Part shown: positions 21,440 through 32,302 of the stretch, piece by piece
How the letters are laid out: every line of letters starts with the position of its first letter
Position numbering within the stretch: the first letter of the stretch is position 1
Origin: Fragilariopsis cylindrus CCMP1102
Lineage: Eukaryota > Bacillariophyta > Bacillariophyceae > Bacillariales > Bacillariaceae
Assembly (NCBI GenBank): GCA_900095095.1
Contig: FMBT01000346.1
Coordinates: 186,001 to 250,000, forward strand
DNA length: 64,000 nt
Direction of reading: 5' to 3'
Made by a program: the position numbers and the translations under genes
The notes under the pieces: model-generated
What the model saw: only the letters and a program-made list of their open reading frames with translations
What the model was told of the DNA's origin: nothing
The model's database searches: none

Positions 21440-23481
21440 ATGTACAAGATGAAAACATTATCGTTTGTATTCATGTTATATCTCCCTATCTTGATTTCTG
21501 CATTCCACCAATCCAAGATACCAGTTTCACGCTTGATAACATACCCATCTCAATCACTACCATACGCTAGTTCTTTCGTCGGACAGTATACAACAACACC
21601 GAAATCTTCCACTCTATTCGCATCTCTCGAGGATGGAAATGAAAAAGAACCTCGTAAACTCGGTCGAAAATTTCTCCTCGCCCTTCAGAAAACATTTATA
21701 AAATTATGGTTGACTCCACGTAAGACGATAACAAGATTTAAATCACTTTCGAAGAAAGGGAAGGCACTAATGGCAATGCAAACGTTGATATTGATACTTC
21801 TCTTTGGTAGTGCGGGTAGAAACATATATGTGAAGAATCATCAGTTTAGAACAGGAATTGGTGGTCCTCCTATTGAAGTTCCGTATAGTAACTTTTTGGA
21901 CTTTGTCGAAGAATCTGGGACGAAAGGAAGCACTTCACCTCGTATCGACAACGTACGAATCGGTAATGAAAGAATAATCTATCGATTAACGAAAGATGCG
22001 ACACCAGATGAGGTAGCTAAGCAGCGTGTATGTTATACAAATAAAGTTGCAGCTAGTCCGGAATTGATTGAATCACTCCAAAAGAGCAATATACCATTTT
22101 CTGCTGCTAATCGTCAACGTGCAAACACATTAGTTGTCGTTGCCAGAACTGCTATACTTGGTTTTTATATGTTAATTCTATGGAGGATGTACAAATCTTT
22201 TAGCGGGAATAATGGTGGTGGTTCAGGAGACGTTCCAGGGAAAGTTGCAGATAAAAGTGCTCTTCCACTTGCCACATTCGATGACATTCAAGGTATCAAT
22301 GAAGCAAAAATGGAAGTAATGGAACTTGTAGATACGCTTAGAAACCCAGCAAAGTATGCCATTCTTGGTGCTCGAGCTCCGACGGGACTTTTACTTGAAG
22401 GTCCACCAGGTAAGTGCAAGCAAGCGAATGCGAATGCGAAATGTGAATTCCTTTTGTCACTTTTAATTTTGATGTGTTTATTTTGCTTCCCCGGGTTTTC
22501 AATGCGATCTTTTACTTAACTATAAATTTTGTTTTTCTTTTTGTTCTCTTTTATACCTTAACAAGGAACTGGTAAAACAATGTTAGCCCGAGCAACGGCA
22601 GCATCAGCAGGTGTTCCTTTGATATATGCGAGTGGGAGTGACTTGTAAGTTCTTTTTACGATTTGATTCTCATGATTTGTAATCATGATGATCATGATGA
22701 TGGAACAGTATGCATTTCTTCCTTTTATTCTCTTTCTTTTCTTATGAATGACCCCCCCCCCCCCCCCCCCTGTACTTAAACGTAAAAAAATGCATCCATA
22801 GTGTCGAGATGTTTGTCGGTAGAGGCGCTGCAAGAGTTAGAAAACTATTTGAAAAAGCTAATAAAATGGCTCCAGCATTATATTCATTGATGAACTTGAT
22901 GCGTTAGGGAAAGCAAGAGATTCTGGAAATTCTCTCATGGGTGGTCGAGGGAATGATGAGGCTGAACAGACACTCAATCAATTACTTGCGTGTATGGATG
23001 GATTAGATTCGACACGTCGGGTATGTGTCTTGGCAGCAACTAATAGACGGGAGGTTCTTGATACAGCATTAGTCCGTCCAGGTAGATTCGATAGAATAGT
23101 CAAATTAGTCTTCCTGATGCAACGGGGAGAGAAAATATTCTAAGGATACATGCAACAAAACTACCTGGATTTCAAGAATGTACTGGTGTTGATGACAAAC
23201 GGCCTAATTCTCTAGGAGTTGGAGAACGGGTTGATCTTTCAGCGATAGCTGCTTTAACGACAGGTTTTAGTGGAGCAGAATTAGAATTTTTAGTAAATGA
23301 AGCAGCTATACGAGCTGTTCGTCGAGTAAGTGCTGCAATACGAACAGGCGATTCAGAGGGAATAACTTCTCATGTCGACGCCGAAGATTTTGAGGATAGT
23401 TTACAGAATTTTTTTAACACTCGAAGACCAAAAAGTGGTATGAACGACGTGTGGAAGAATGTATTGAACAGCACGCGGTGA
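21440..23481 (+). CDS. Plastid-targeted FtsH-like AAA+ protein lacking the M41 protease domain
   Basis: Exons 21440-22409, 22566-22644 and 22802-23481. The N-terminus is a signal peptide ending LISAF followed by a basic Ser-rich region, the bipartite ASAFAP-type plastid import signal. Two membrane segments (residues about 110-126 and 230-249) flank the FtsH extramembrane domain. The AAA module shows Walker A GPPGTGKT split by intron 1, the pore-loop [16 protein letters not shown], Walker B IFIDELDA, the second region of homology [19 protein letters not shown], and the lid [19 protein letters not shown]. The stop follows the lid directly and the next gene ends 73 bp away, so the zinc-protease domain (HEXXH) is absent. 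Two one-base losses (near 22873 and 23108) must be bridged. It is likely a partner subunit or unfoldase, akin in idea to plant FtsHi. Confidence 0.85.
22752..22770. repeat. C19 homopolymer
   Basis: Nineteen C in intron 2 of the FtsH-like gene, about 30 nt before the acceptor, in otherwise AT-rich DNA. Confidence 0.9.
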
Positions 23482-23554
23482 AATAATAATCAGAGTTCAA
23501 TATAACATTGTTTTTGTTATCAGATATTTCTTCTTCACATCAAAAAAAAAATAG

Positions 23555-24217
23555 TCATCTATTCTTTATTTCCGCGTCGTATTCGGCTACAGCATAGCAA
23601 GCAGAGGTCAGTTGCATCGCATTGACCAATTGCTTTAGGAAACAACCTGGGATGACAGCCCATAATGCAATTTTCAATATTGGATGGATCCAATAATCGG
23701 TAGTAAATTGTACAGCGTATGATAAAATATATGTAAATTCAGCTCCCACACATAGGTACCCAAAGAAAAAATAATACTTGTAAAACCATCTAACTAGGAA
23801 ATGTCTTCCCTCATTGCCGTCTTCTGATTTATGATGTTTTCCCAATGATGAGGTACTATACATTTGACACCAATGTGAACTTATATCAAGTAAACATAAT
23901 AAAAGAAATGTCAGCCGAAGGTACACATTATCCTCGTAATCGATTGCAAGGACGAATAATAAGCCGAGCGTGGAACATCTATCTGTTACCATATCAAGAA
24001 GACCACCATATGTTGATGTTTGCCCTAAACGTCGTGCGACTAATCCATCGAAAAGATCACCGACAAAACTGGCTAAATATAATATAATAGCAAGAATCCA
24101 ATACGATTCCCGTACTGTTATCATAAGGCAAAGGCTAGCAACCGTGCAAATAACACGGCTATAACCGATAATGTTTGGTACATAGAGCAAGACATCATTT
24201 GCTGTTACGGCTGTCAT
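23555..24217 (-). CDS. PIS: CDP-diacylglycerol-inositol 3-phosphatidyltransferase (phosphatidylinositol synthase)
   Basis: The protein has 220 residues from the chosen ATG (24217), matching yeast and animal enzymes. The frame extends upstream to 24370, but those 51 residues are not family-like. It contains the complete CDP-alcohol phosphotransferase signature DG-x2-AR-x8-G-x3-D-x3-D (residues about 57-79), preceded by YVPNIIGYSRV and followed by LDISSHWCQMY, all typical of PI synthase rather than other CDP-alcohol transferases. Several membrane helices follow. It makes phosphatidylinositol from CDP-DAG and inositol in the ER. The frame is intact. Its 3' end converges on the FtsH-like gene, 73 bp apart. 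Confidence 0.93.
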   Translation of the reverse strand: MTAVTANDVLLYVPNIIGYSRVICTVASLCLMITVRESYWILAIILYLASFVGDLFDGLVARRLGQTSTYGGLLDMVTDRCSTLGLLFVLAIDYEDNVYLRLTFLLLCLLDISSHWCQMYSTSSLGKHHKSEDGNEGRHFLVRWFYKYYFFFGYLCVGAEFTYILSYAVQFTTDYWIHPILKIALWAVIPGCFLKQLVNAMQLTSACYAVAEYDAEIKNR

Positions 24218-24861
24218 ACTACTGCTTTTTTTTGAATTTTGCCGTGTTATTCTTGCTCTTCTGATCGTTTCAACAATTATTAGAAAATGATTGCTAACTG
24301 CCTGGATGTGTATTATGTGTAATTCATATGTGGGCGGAAGAAGAATTCTTGTCACTGCATCTTGTTGCACTTACCGACCCTATTTTTCGATTCATTCCAC
24401 CACTTAAATTTTTGAATCGAAATCGAATCGAATGAATCGAGTTTGCGATCATAAAATATCAATCGAACGTCTAACGCTTGTTAAATAAATAGCGACGCTT
24501 CGCGTAAAATACTGGCGACAAGATTTTTTGCATTAAGTAATTAAGCGTTATGATTTGGGTTCTCTGCGCAGGACGCTCCAATCAGCGATGAAAAACTGCC
24601 TCTCTCATTTTTCTCACAAATACATTTGTTTGTGATAAGATAAACAACCAGCGGTTAAAACTGAGTAACGCCCCCGTCCCTCCGACACATTCACAGCACA
24701 ATTACCACATCTTAAGGAGAACATAGCTAACAAACAATTCACTTCGTGTGTTCAAGAGAACAAAACAAGCTTATAGGTGCACTCTCGTTGACGCATTACA
24801 TATTACACATTACCATTTTTAGAATAATTCAACAAATAATACCGTACCGATATCAATCATC
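24218..24861. promoter_or_regulatory. Divergent intergenic region
   Basis: About 640 bp between the PI synthase start and the secreted-protein gene. A TACCGTA sits at 24840-24846, only 15 bp before the next ATG, so it lies in that gene's 5' leader or core promoter. Confidence 0.4.
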
Positions 24862-25751
24862 ATGTCGAGAGGATTCCTTCTTTCGTCGATAATTTGTCTT
24901 GCTTATATTGTCCCTTCTGTGGTTGGGTCGGCAGTACTAGTTCCGAGATTATCAACAGCCAGTTGCACTGGTCATTTTGAGAATTTATCCGTTACATCGA
25001 TAACATGTGATGGCTCAAATGAGGGTTGTACATACGGATCACAAGTTTTCGTTACTGGACAAGGTATGTTGAGGAAAATTGGTTTCGTTATATTTTTTTT
25101 ATGCGGCTATGGTGGTTTTAGTCAAATATTGCTTCTATTTTGAAATATGAATTTGCTGTTTGCAATGTAATAATACTCACGTGCTTTTGTCATTTTCAAT
25201 TGATTTATTTATTTACCCCCACAGTCCAAACAGATGCAGATCTTCCTCGTCCAATGATGGTTAAAGTATCGAAGACTTTTCCATCTTTTTATGCCATGGG
25301 AACAAATGTATACAACGCGGAGATATATGATCTATGTGATGGTGCAGTTGCCTCTCCTTATGATGACGATGCTGGATACGTCTGTCCAAGTGCTGGTCTA
25401 TACAATTTCCATTTCGAATATCAAAATTTTGGAAATCGTAAAAAATGGTATTCTGGATGGCATGGATTCAGTATGGGAATGCTTATACATTTTAAACATG
25501 AGGGTGGTGGTAGTGACTACGCAACATGCAGTATTGATGTGAAGGTTAAAGGTAGCGAAGACGATAGCTATGTAACCAATGCATCCATGGTGAGTGTTGC
25601 GGTGTTAGGATTAGCCGGTTTACTCACGGGTCTATTTGTACGAAGACGAAAAGAAAGACTGGCAACTAGTCAGGAAAATATTGACGAAGTAAGGAAAGAA
25701 TTGAGTACAAATTTTGAACTTGTCCAAGATGCCGCTTCGGCTTTTGTTTGA
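24862..25751 (+). CDS. Type I membrane protein with Cys-containing ectodomain, unknown function
   Basis: Exons 24862-25063 and 25225-25751 give 242 residues. A signal peptide (MSRGFLLSSIICLAYIVPSV) is followed by an ectodomain with about seven cysteines, including SITCDGSNEGC, YDLCDGA, GYVCPSAG and YATCSID. Near the C-terminus lies one membrane helix (VAVLGLAGLLTGLFV) with a basic stop-transfer RRRKER and a short cytosolic tail. The join at the intron gives VTGQVQTDADLP with both sites canonical. I do not recognise the family. The layout fits a cell-surface or endomembrane-lumen protein. The frame is intact. Confidence 0.75.
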
Positions 25752-26507
25752 GTTTAGTTGAATTGAGAGAGAGATAAAGAGAGAAAGAGAGTCCATATTA
25801 TATATATAGAGCTCATCGATTGGTGGTGCTTGTATTATCATCATATCGCATATTACATGTTTGAATTGTTTACTATAAATGTCCATATAGATCATACTAC
25901 GTACAAATATATCTTCTTCTTCGTCTTCTTAACAAACGAATGTACTTCATACAGTATACAAAATTTGTGTAGTGATAGTAGTAATGTAGGATTGCATTAT
26001 ACAAGGAATAGTAGAATATCGGTAACAAAATGTAGTAGTCAGTTTTGTCATTTCCACCATTGTGTCAAATGTTGTTGTGATTGATTGATGATGTGTCAAA
26101 CATTACACAATTCTACCATCCTCACCTAACCGCTATAGTATGTGGCAGAGATTGTTATTTTTTGTAGCGGGTTGCGAAAATCTAAGCAAATTTTGCTCAA
26201 TTTTTATTTTTGCGCGCTACTGAAACACTCTGTTATTATTACTCGCTAGTATACATCGGTCGCTAATATTATTATGCCTTATTTTACTATGCGAAGACTA
26301 AAATTAAATAACATAAACTGCACACGGTAACCGATTTAGTTGAATGTTAGTTGTATGCATGCTGTTGCATAGGACTTACAACTGCTACCATAGAAGACAG
26401 AACGTTGATGGAGAGGATTCATTCACTGAAAAAAAGGACGCATGAACTAATACAATCGATTCTTTTTTCTAAGTAAACCACAGTACTTGTGCTGTTAATA
26501 AGAAACA
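25752..26507. other. Intergenic
   Basis: 755 bp, with GA-rich repeats at 25764-25792 and AT-rich sequence. It should contain the promoter of the PTEN-like gene. No other gene was seen. Confidence 0.45.
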
Positions 26508-28995
26508 ATGTGGTCCACTTGGACGGATAAAGCGAAGGAGGCGCTTGAGAAAACAACTAATACTTTGGAATCGGCTGGTGAAGCTATCACTAAAGCAGCA
26601 ACAACAACAAGCAACACACCAACGACCAAAAATCAGAAAGAAATAGACAATGAATTTGAAAAAGAACTAGACAAGACGGAGAAAGAAGTTATCGAAGCTT
26701 CGACCGCTACTGCTGCTACGACCTCATCACAACGTTTTTCAGTACCTATTATTCCAAAAATAGATGCTGACAAAATGTTTTCAATGTGGTCCTCAGTCGT
26801 CGAAAATACAAAACGAGCGGCAGAAGATGCAGTCGTGGCAACCAAGGATGTAGTCGAAACATCCAGAACGAATTTAGAACGTCAATTCCATATACAGAAG
26901 GGATTTTATAAACGTGATATTAAATTACCATTAGATGTGGAGGCATTACGTGATGCCGAAGTGTCTATATCACCGATCGAATTATCACAATGTCCCATCC
27001 CGCCAAACCAAGTAATGTGAATTCGGCAATCACAGCCGAAAGAAAATTGGCGGCCATCGCACATCTGTTAGATCGTCGACATGATGGAAGATATCTTTGT
27101 TGGAATTTATCGGAAGTGAATTATGATATCTCTATTTAAACGATCAAGTTCTGACGTTTTCTTTTCCTGGTAGTCCTAGTCCACCACTCGGTTTGCTATT
27201 AAAGTTATTGGTCTCGTTAGAAAATTGGATGAAAGCTGACGAACGAAATGTTGCAGTTGTTCATTGTCTTACTGGGAAGGGTCGTACATCTACGATTCTA
27301 GCCTGCTTTTTATCTTGGATGAGAGAGGCTGGTAAGTACCTACCGTATCAATGACCTATTTTTTTTCTTCTTCTTCTTCTATAATGGAATTAATATCTAT
27401 CTATCGATTTATTCATTCATTCTATCCTCGACTTCTTATTTTTGATCTTATAAATAATAGGATTTGGTGACGTCAATGAAGCACTTGCCTATATTGCAAA
27501 ATGTAAACAACTCAAACCAAATGATCTAACAATTCCTTCTCAGAGACGATATGCATCTTATTTTCATAATATGTTGGACGGTGTTCGACCTTCACAGACT
27601 CCTTTGATCCTAAAACGTATTATTATGAGCGAAGCACCTAAAGTAAGATAAAACATTTTCTTATCCATCTTTGTGTATGACGTCAGGTTCATCCCGACGT
27701 ACGTAATATTTTATTGCAACTTAACTCACACCATGCCTTCGTCTGTCGTATTTTATCTTATAGTTTGCAAAGGGGCCGCAGAAAGAAAATATTCAGGTAG
27801 AAAAACAGGATGGCGAAAATTCAGAAATTGACGAACGACAATTGATGGGATGTGCTCCGTATTTACAAATTTTTAAAGCCGGAAAGCTTATTCATACTTC
27901 GGCCGCTTCTCTTCACGTTCAACAATCCGACGAGGAACTGCCTTTTGTACAAGTGATGGATGGTACAGTTCCTTTTAATATCAACCAGATTATTCAGGGG
28001 GATATCCTCATCCGTTGTCGTCATCTAACTTTTGACAAAAAACGAGTATCCATGTTTCGAGCCGCTATCCATACCGGCTATGCTCCTCCAAATGTTCTAC
28101 GTCTTACAAAGACCGAACTCGATGGGGCCAGCGCGGACAGACGATATCCTGACGACTTTTTCTTGGATCTTATTTTTGAAAAGGTTGATTCCGATGCTCT
28201 TGCCAAACACGACAAGGAAAAAGAAAGCGAAGAAGAATCAAAAAGTGGTGGTGATGGAGATACCGACGATGAGAAAAGAAAGGGCGGCCCAGTTCTTAAA
28301 GCTTCAAATTTCGATTCCATGCTCCAAGGCGATTCTAGATTTTGGGATGTGATTGCTTCAAAGAAAAAAGAACACGCAAAACAATCGAATGCTGATCCAT
28401 TTTGGGGGCCACTGTTGGAAGGAGGAGAGGCGATTCAGCGAAAATGGAAACGGAAGAAAAAGATAAAAATACTGACGCTGCTCCAACCAAAGAGCGAACA
28501 CAACTTGAGACTTTTAGTATTGGAAACGAATTCGACTTTTTACCTGTTTCAGATGATAAGAAGATCAACGCGGAAAAGAAATCTCCGAAAAGAGATTCTC
28601 TCATGGATGCTCTTAATGCCTTGGACGAAGACGAAGGACCAAATCCGGATGTAGCAGAGGAAATTGTATTCGATGTTGTCGTGTCCTCCACCAAGAAAAA
28701 AACAGAGGCTACGAAACCAATCTTCGATGATACGGACGTCGCGATTGTTGATGAAGATAAAGAAACTGAAAGCGAAAATATAGAAAAAAGATCTAAAACC
28801 CCTGAAGCGACAATGCCACAAGAAAATTCCACACAGGTAGATCAACAAGATGAAATATTGCAGGACGAAGAAGATGATATGGATGCACTCTTGGCTTCCG
28901 CTGATGATGATGAAGATTTTGGTGATCTAGACCTTGATGATTTTGATGACGACGATGATTTAGATGACTTAGAGAACATGCTGAAGGCATCTTAA
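26508..28995 (+). CDS. PTEN/tensin/auxilin-type dual-specificity phosphatase with C2 domain and acidic tail
   Basis: Exons 26508-27331, 27471-27642 and 27774-28995. The amphipathic Ala/Thr/Glu-rich N-terminus is followed by a PTEN-type phosphatase domain: ERKLAAIAHLLDRRHDGRYL, WNLSEVNYD, FPGSPSPPLGLL, and the P-loop VVHCLTGKGRTST (HCxxGxxR complete). SQRRYASYFHNMLDGVRP follows, then a C2 domain (CAPYLQIFKAGKLI...GDILIRCRHLT...FRAAIHTGY...YPDDFFLDLIF). The tail is Lys/Glu-rich, then almost pure Asp/Glu with a DPFW-type motif. PTEN relatives dephosphorylate 3-phosphoinositides or act in clathrin uncoating. No J-domain is seen. Three one-base frame changes (about 27005, 27140 and 28425) must be bridged. 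The complete active site argues for an active enzyme. Confidence 0.85.
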
Positions 28996-30675
28996 TCTGA
29001 CATACACATACACGCACACATTACTTTGATTCGTAATCTTAAGGTGATTTTTTAATGTCGGAAGTTCAATTGCAAGCAACTCTGCTCACTTCTATTCATA
29101 TGATGGTAGATAAATGAAAATTACTTATTACTATGTTTATAGACGAGTGTACCTATATTAAGGAAGAAGATATATCTTATATCTGAGCTTCAGCTGTTCT
29201 GATTCCTCAATAGCTTCATCAACAATTATAGGAGCATACTTAGTTGGTTGCTTCATCATATGCTTCTTCTTTTGTTTCTTCGGAATAGTAATGGTGCTAT
29301 CAGTATAAAAATTGTTCTGTTAGATTTTGTAAATGTGTCTAGCTACCTAAGTTCACTAGACTGAAGACTTCTATGCTATTAGCGTATATATATATATAGT
29401 GTTTATTAGAAGTGTGAGCTTAGTTGCTCTCTATGATCGGCTATATCTACCCATATGGTCTGTCCTTGGCCGGTCATTCCATAGTGACACGTGTCTTACG
29501 CCTACAGATTTCTCTCTGTTGGTGAAGAAGAAACATCCTAAACCATCTTCTTGGCCATCCTTCATCATTGCTGTCATGCTCATCATCACCATCCATCCCC
29601 GGCTGTAGGAATATGGCTTCCTTTCTGCTGAAAAGGATGCTTCTCACTATTGAAGTTTTGGTAATGCTATTTCCACTGACATTGCAAGATTGACAGACTT
29701 TGTGTCCATGAACTTGTAGCAATATTGCCGGTTGGTGCCAGTTTGGATTGTCATTGTTGTTGAGATAACCATACAACCATTATTATCATCAAAAAATAGG
29801 GTACCATCAAAAAATAAACATATGCAATTTCTTGTGATCATTATTATCATCAGTATAGCATTTGTCCAATTTATGATGGTTGCTTGGCCTTCCCTTTAGT
29901 AACTGGCTTTAGTTAATAAAGAACACACTCTCACTGAAACTACTCTCCCTCTATTCAATCGGCTTACAAGAAGTTGAGATAATTACACCTGTACATACAG
30001 TAGGACCTAGGACTTTGATTCCTCATATGTACATGTTTTAGACCATTCACATCTCCAGTCATAGTCATTCAGGTAGGCCACTTATAGGCATACATCATTC
30101 TAGTTTCTGGCTAAATTATTGGTCCACTCTTATTTCCTTTTCTTATCACCTACAGTATCACCTGGAATGGGGGGGGGGGGGAGATCCTGGGGACTCGTCT
30201 TAATATAATAACTTCAAATACATCATAGCTAACTTTCTAACATCTGGTGCTAAATGGTGATGACATCAAACTAACTATAAAAGGAGTTGATGAACACGTG
30301 ATGCATAATTTCATCATTTCAGTCTTTAGAGCTACAACTAGTAGTAGCTTTAGCCAGCTAACACATAGCTAATATAGCTGCTTTAGTGTAGTGAGATTTG
30401 AAATTTAGCTTCGCGTTTTCGTTCCACGTGTTACAGTGTTTTTACGCTTCAATGGATCGATCTTTGTGAGCCATCAAGAAAATCCCATGTTTTAAGAATT
30501 CTTACTTTTACCGCATTCTTAAAATAACATGATACAGTGTACACAACAAGCAAGTCTTCGAAAACCTAACACAGACGAGAAAGTATCAATATCAGAAATT
30601 CCATCGCAAGACTTTCGTGGTCAATAAAGAGCATCCAAACAACAAGTAACAATCATAGAAATTTCCCCTTCCAAA
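28996..30675. other. 1.7-kb gene-free stretch
   Basis: Contains a G13 run (30169-30181), TACAGTA at 29996, and an unconvincing minus-strand frame (29474-29776) with CQSCNVSG and acidic residues that I could not assign. The last 250 bp should be the SLC35 promoter. Confidence 0.45.
30169..30181. repeat. G13 homopolymer
   Basis: Thirteen G in AT-rich intergenic DNA. Confidence 0.9.
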
Positions 30676-31661
30676 ATGAGTTCGAAATCTTCGGCACCTC
30701 CTGCACTGGATCGAAAGGCGATATTTTATATGTTCTTGCTAAGCCTACAGTTCGCATTCCAACCTATGCTGACTCGAAAATACACATCACCGAATATTTG
30801 TCGATCATCGGTGATATTGATGCAAGAAATGCTTAAATTTCTTCTCGCATTTTTCATGTTAACGGTCAGTGGTTCTTCAAAGAAAGCAGTTTCTGGATGG
30901 AACGTAACAACGTGGGCTACGGTAGCATTCATACCAGCTGCTCTATATGCACTACAAAATATTGCAGCGCTACAGGCATATCAAACGCTTGACGCTTTAA
31001 CGTTCAACGTATTGAATCAAACAAAAACTCTATCAGCCGCTCTTTGTTGCTACTATGTAATGGGTCGTGAACAAAGTTACGTTCAAATTATTAGTTTATT
31101 CATCCTACTTCTATCCGCTTTGATTATGGAAAAAATTGTCCCTCTTGATTTTTTCAGTTCATCCCTTGAAATCCCTGAACTTGAATCTAGACATTGGACG
31201 CATGGAGTTGCGCCAGTAATGCTCGCTAGTTTTATTAGTGGCTTGTCAGGTGCACTATCACAGAAGAATCTTCAAGCACAAGGTGGTGGTAGGAATCCAT
31301 ATATGTTCAGTATGGAGCTATGTGCTGCATCTGCTATAATACTTTTCTCTAGTCTCCTTATGAGTCCTGATGGAAAATCATTGCCAAAGAAGGATTCTGG
31401 AATGGTTGGACGTTGACCACTTGGATTCCTATTTTTACCAATTCAGTCGGAGGGATTATAGTAGGTTTAGTAACTAAATACGCCGGATCTGTACGGAAGG
31501 GATTTGCATTAATTTTTGGTATGTTTTTGAGTGGTATCGTCCAAACTTTCATTACAGACGAAGGAGTGTCACTCGCACAAAGTGTAGGGGGAATTTTGGC
31601 GGCACTAAGTCTCTGGATGCATGCGACGAATCCTCCAGTATCGAAGGAGAAAAAAGACTAA
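30676..31661 (+). CDS. SLC35-family nucleotide-sugar transporter
   Basis: About ten hydrophobic segments. Family motifs of the CMP-sialic acid/UDP-sugar transporter branch are present: [87 protein letters not shown] and [14 protein letters not shown]. The C-terminus ends KEKKD, a dilysine-like ER/Golgi retrieval signal. It would exchange a nucleotide sugar for its nucleoside monophosphate across the Golgi membrane, supplying glycosyltransferases. One single-base frame change near 31403 separates the last three helices; both halves match the family, so it is one gene. The exact sugar cannot be told. Confidence 0.9.
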
Positions 31662-32302
31662 TACTGTAACTATCGTCGCAGTCAGTAGTTATATAACTTG
31701 TATCGATAGTGTAGCCGTCCATATTACTAAAGAAAAGCGCAAAGTAGAATTATTTCAGGAAAGTATACGTAGTACTTGTACCGCAGATATTACAAAATAT
31801 GCGAAATTAAGACAAGCCTGGTTCCAGCATAACAGAATTGAACATACCGTATGATTTAGGCACTAGATCCTAATTGAGTTATAAGTTGTATCGCTTGTTG
31901 GCAAGTGTCTGTATAGAATCGTGATGTATACTTTCCTAGGAAAGTATGATATGACACTTTCCTAGGAAATAACGAAATGACATATCAAGGGACCTACTTG
32001 TATATAGTGATCTAGTCCTAAATAAAAAATCTATCTTATACTTTATTGATATCTTCATAAATTAGAAAATAAGTGTCTGACGTGTTGTCCGCCAATTTTT
32101 TTTACACGAAAATAAAAACAAAACAAAAAACGCAAAAGAAATTCTGAAAGATGCTACCGGCGCATATTCAATATTCATATGCAGTGCAAGTGTTTGATCA
32201 ATAAGAGTTTCAACAGAAAAGTTTGAATACGAAGACGACGCTGATTCCCTCTGTACGGTCTCTATATCATTTCTCGCAAAAGTTTTGCAGTATCTATTCA
32301 TT
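31662..32302. other. Intergenic with palindromic elements
   Basis: Includes a 20-nt perfect palindrome at 31928-31947 and its partial copy at 31958-31969. No gene was seen. Confidence 0.5.
31928..31969. repeat. Palindrome ATACTTTCCTAGGAAAGTAT plus a shorter second copy
   Basis: A perfect 20-nt palindrome at 31928-31947 is followed by a repeat of its 12-nt core TTTCCTAGGAAA at 31958-31969. Either is a candidate site for a dimeric DNA-binding protein or could form a short hairpin. Confidence 0.7.

Noticed and set aside
29474-29776. Minus-strand 100-codon frame with CQSCNVSG and an acidic stretch, possible transposon remnant
   Set aside because: No recognisable domain, no terminal repeats, and no neighbouring frame that extends it convincingly.
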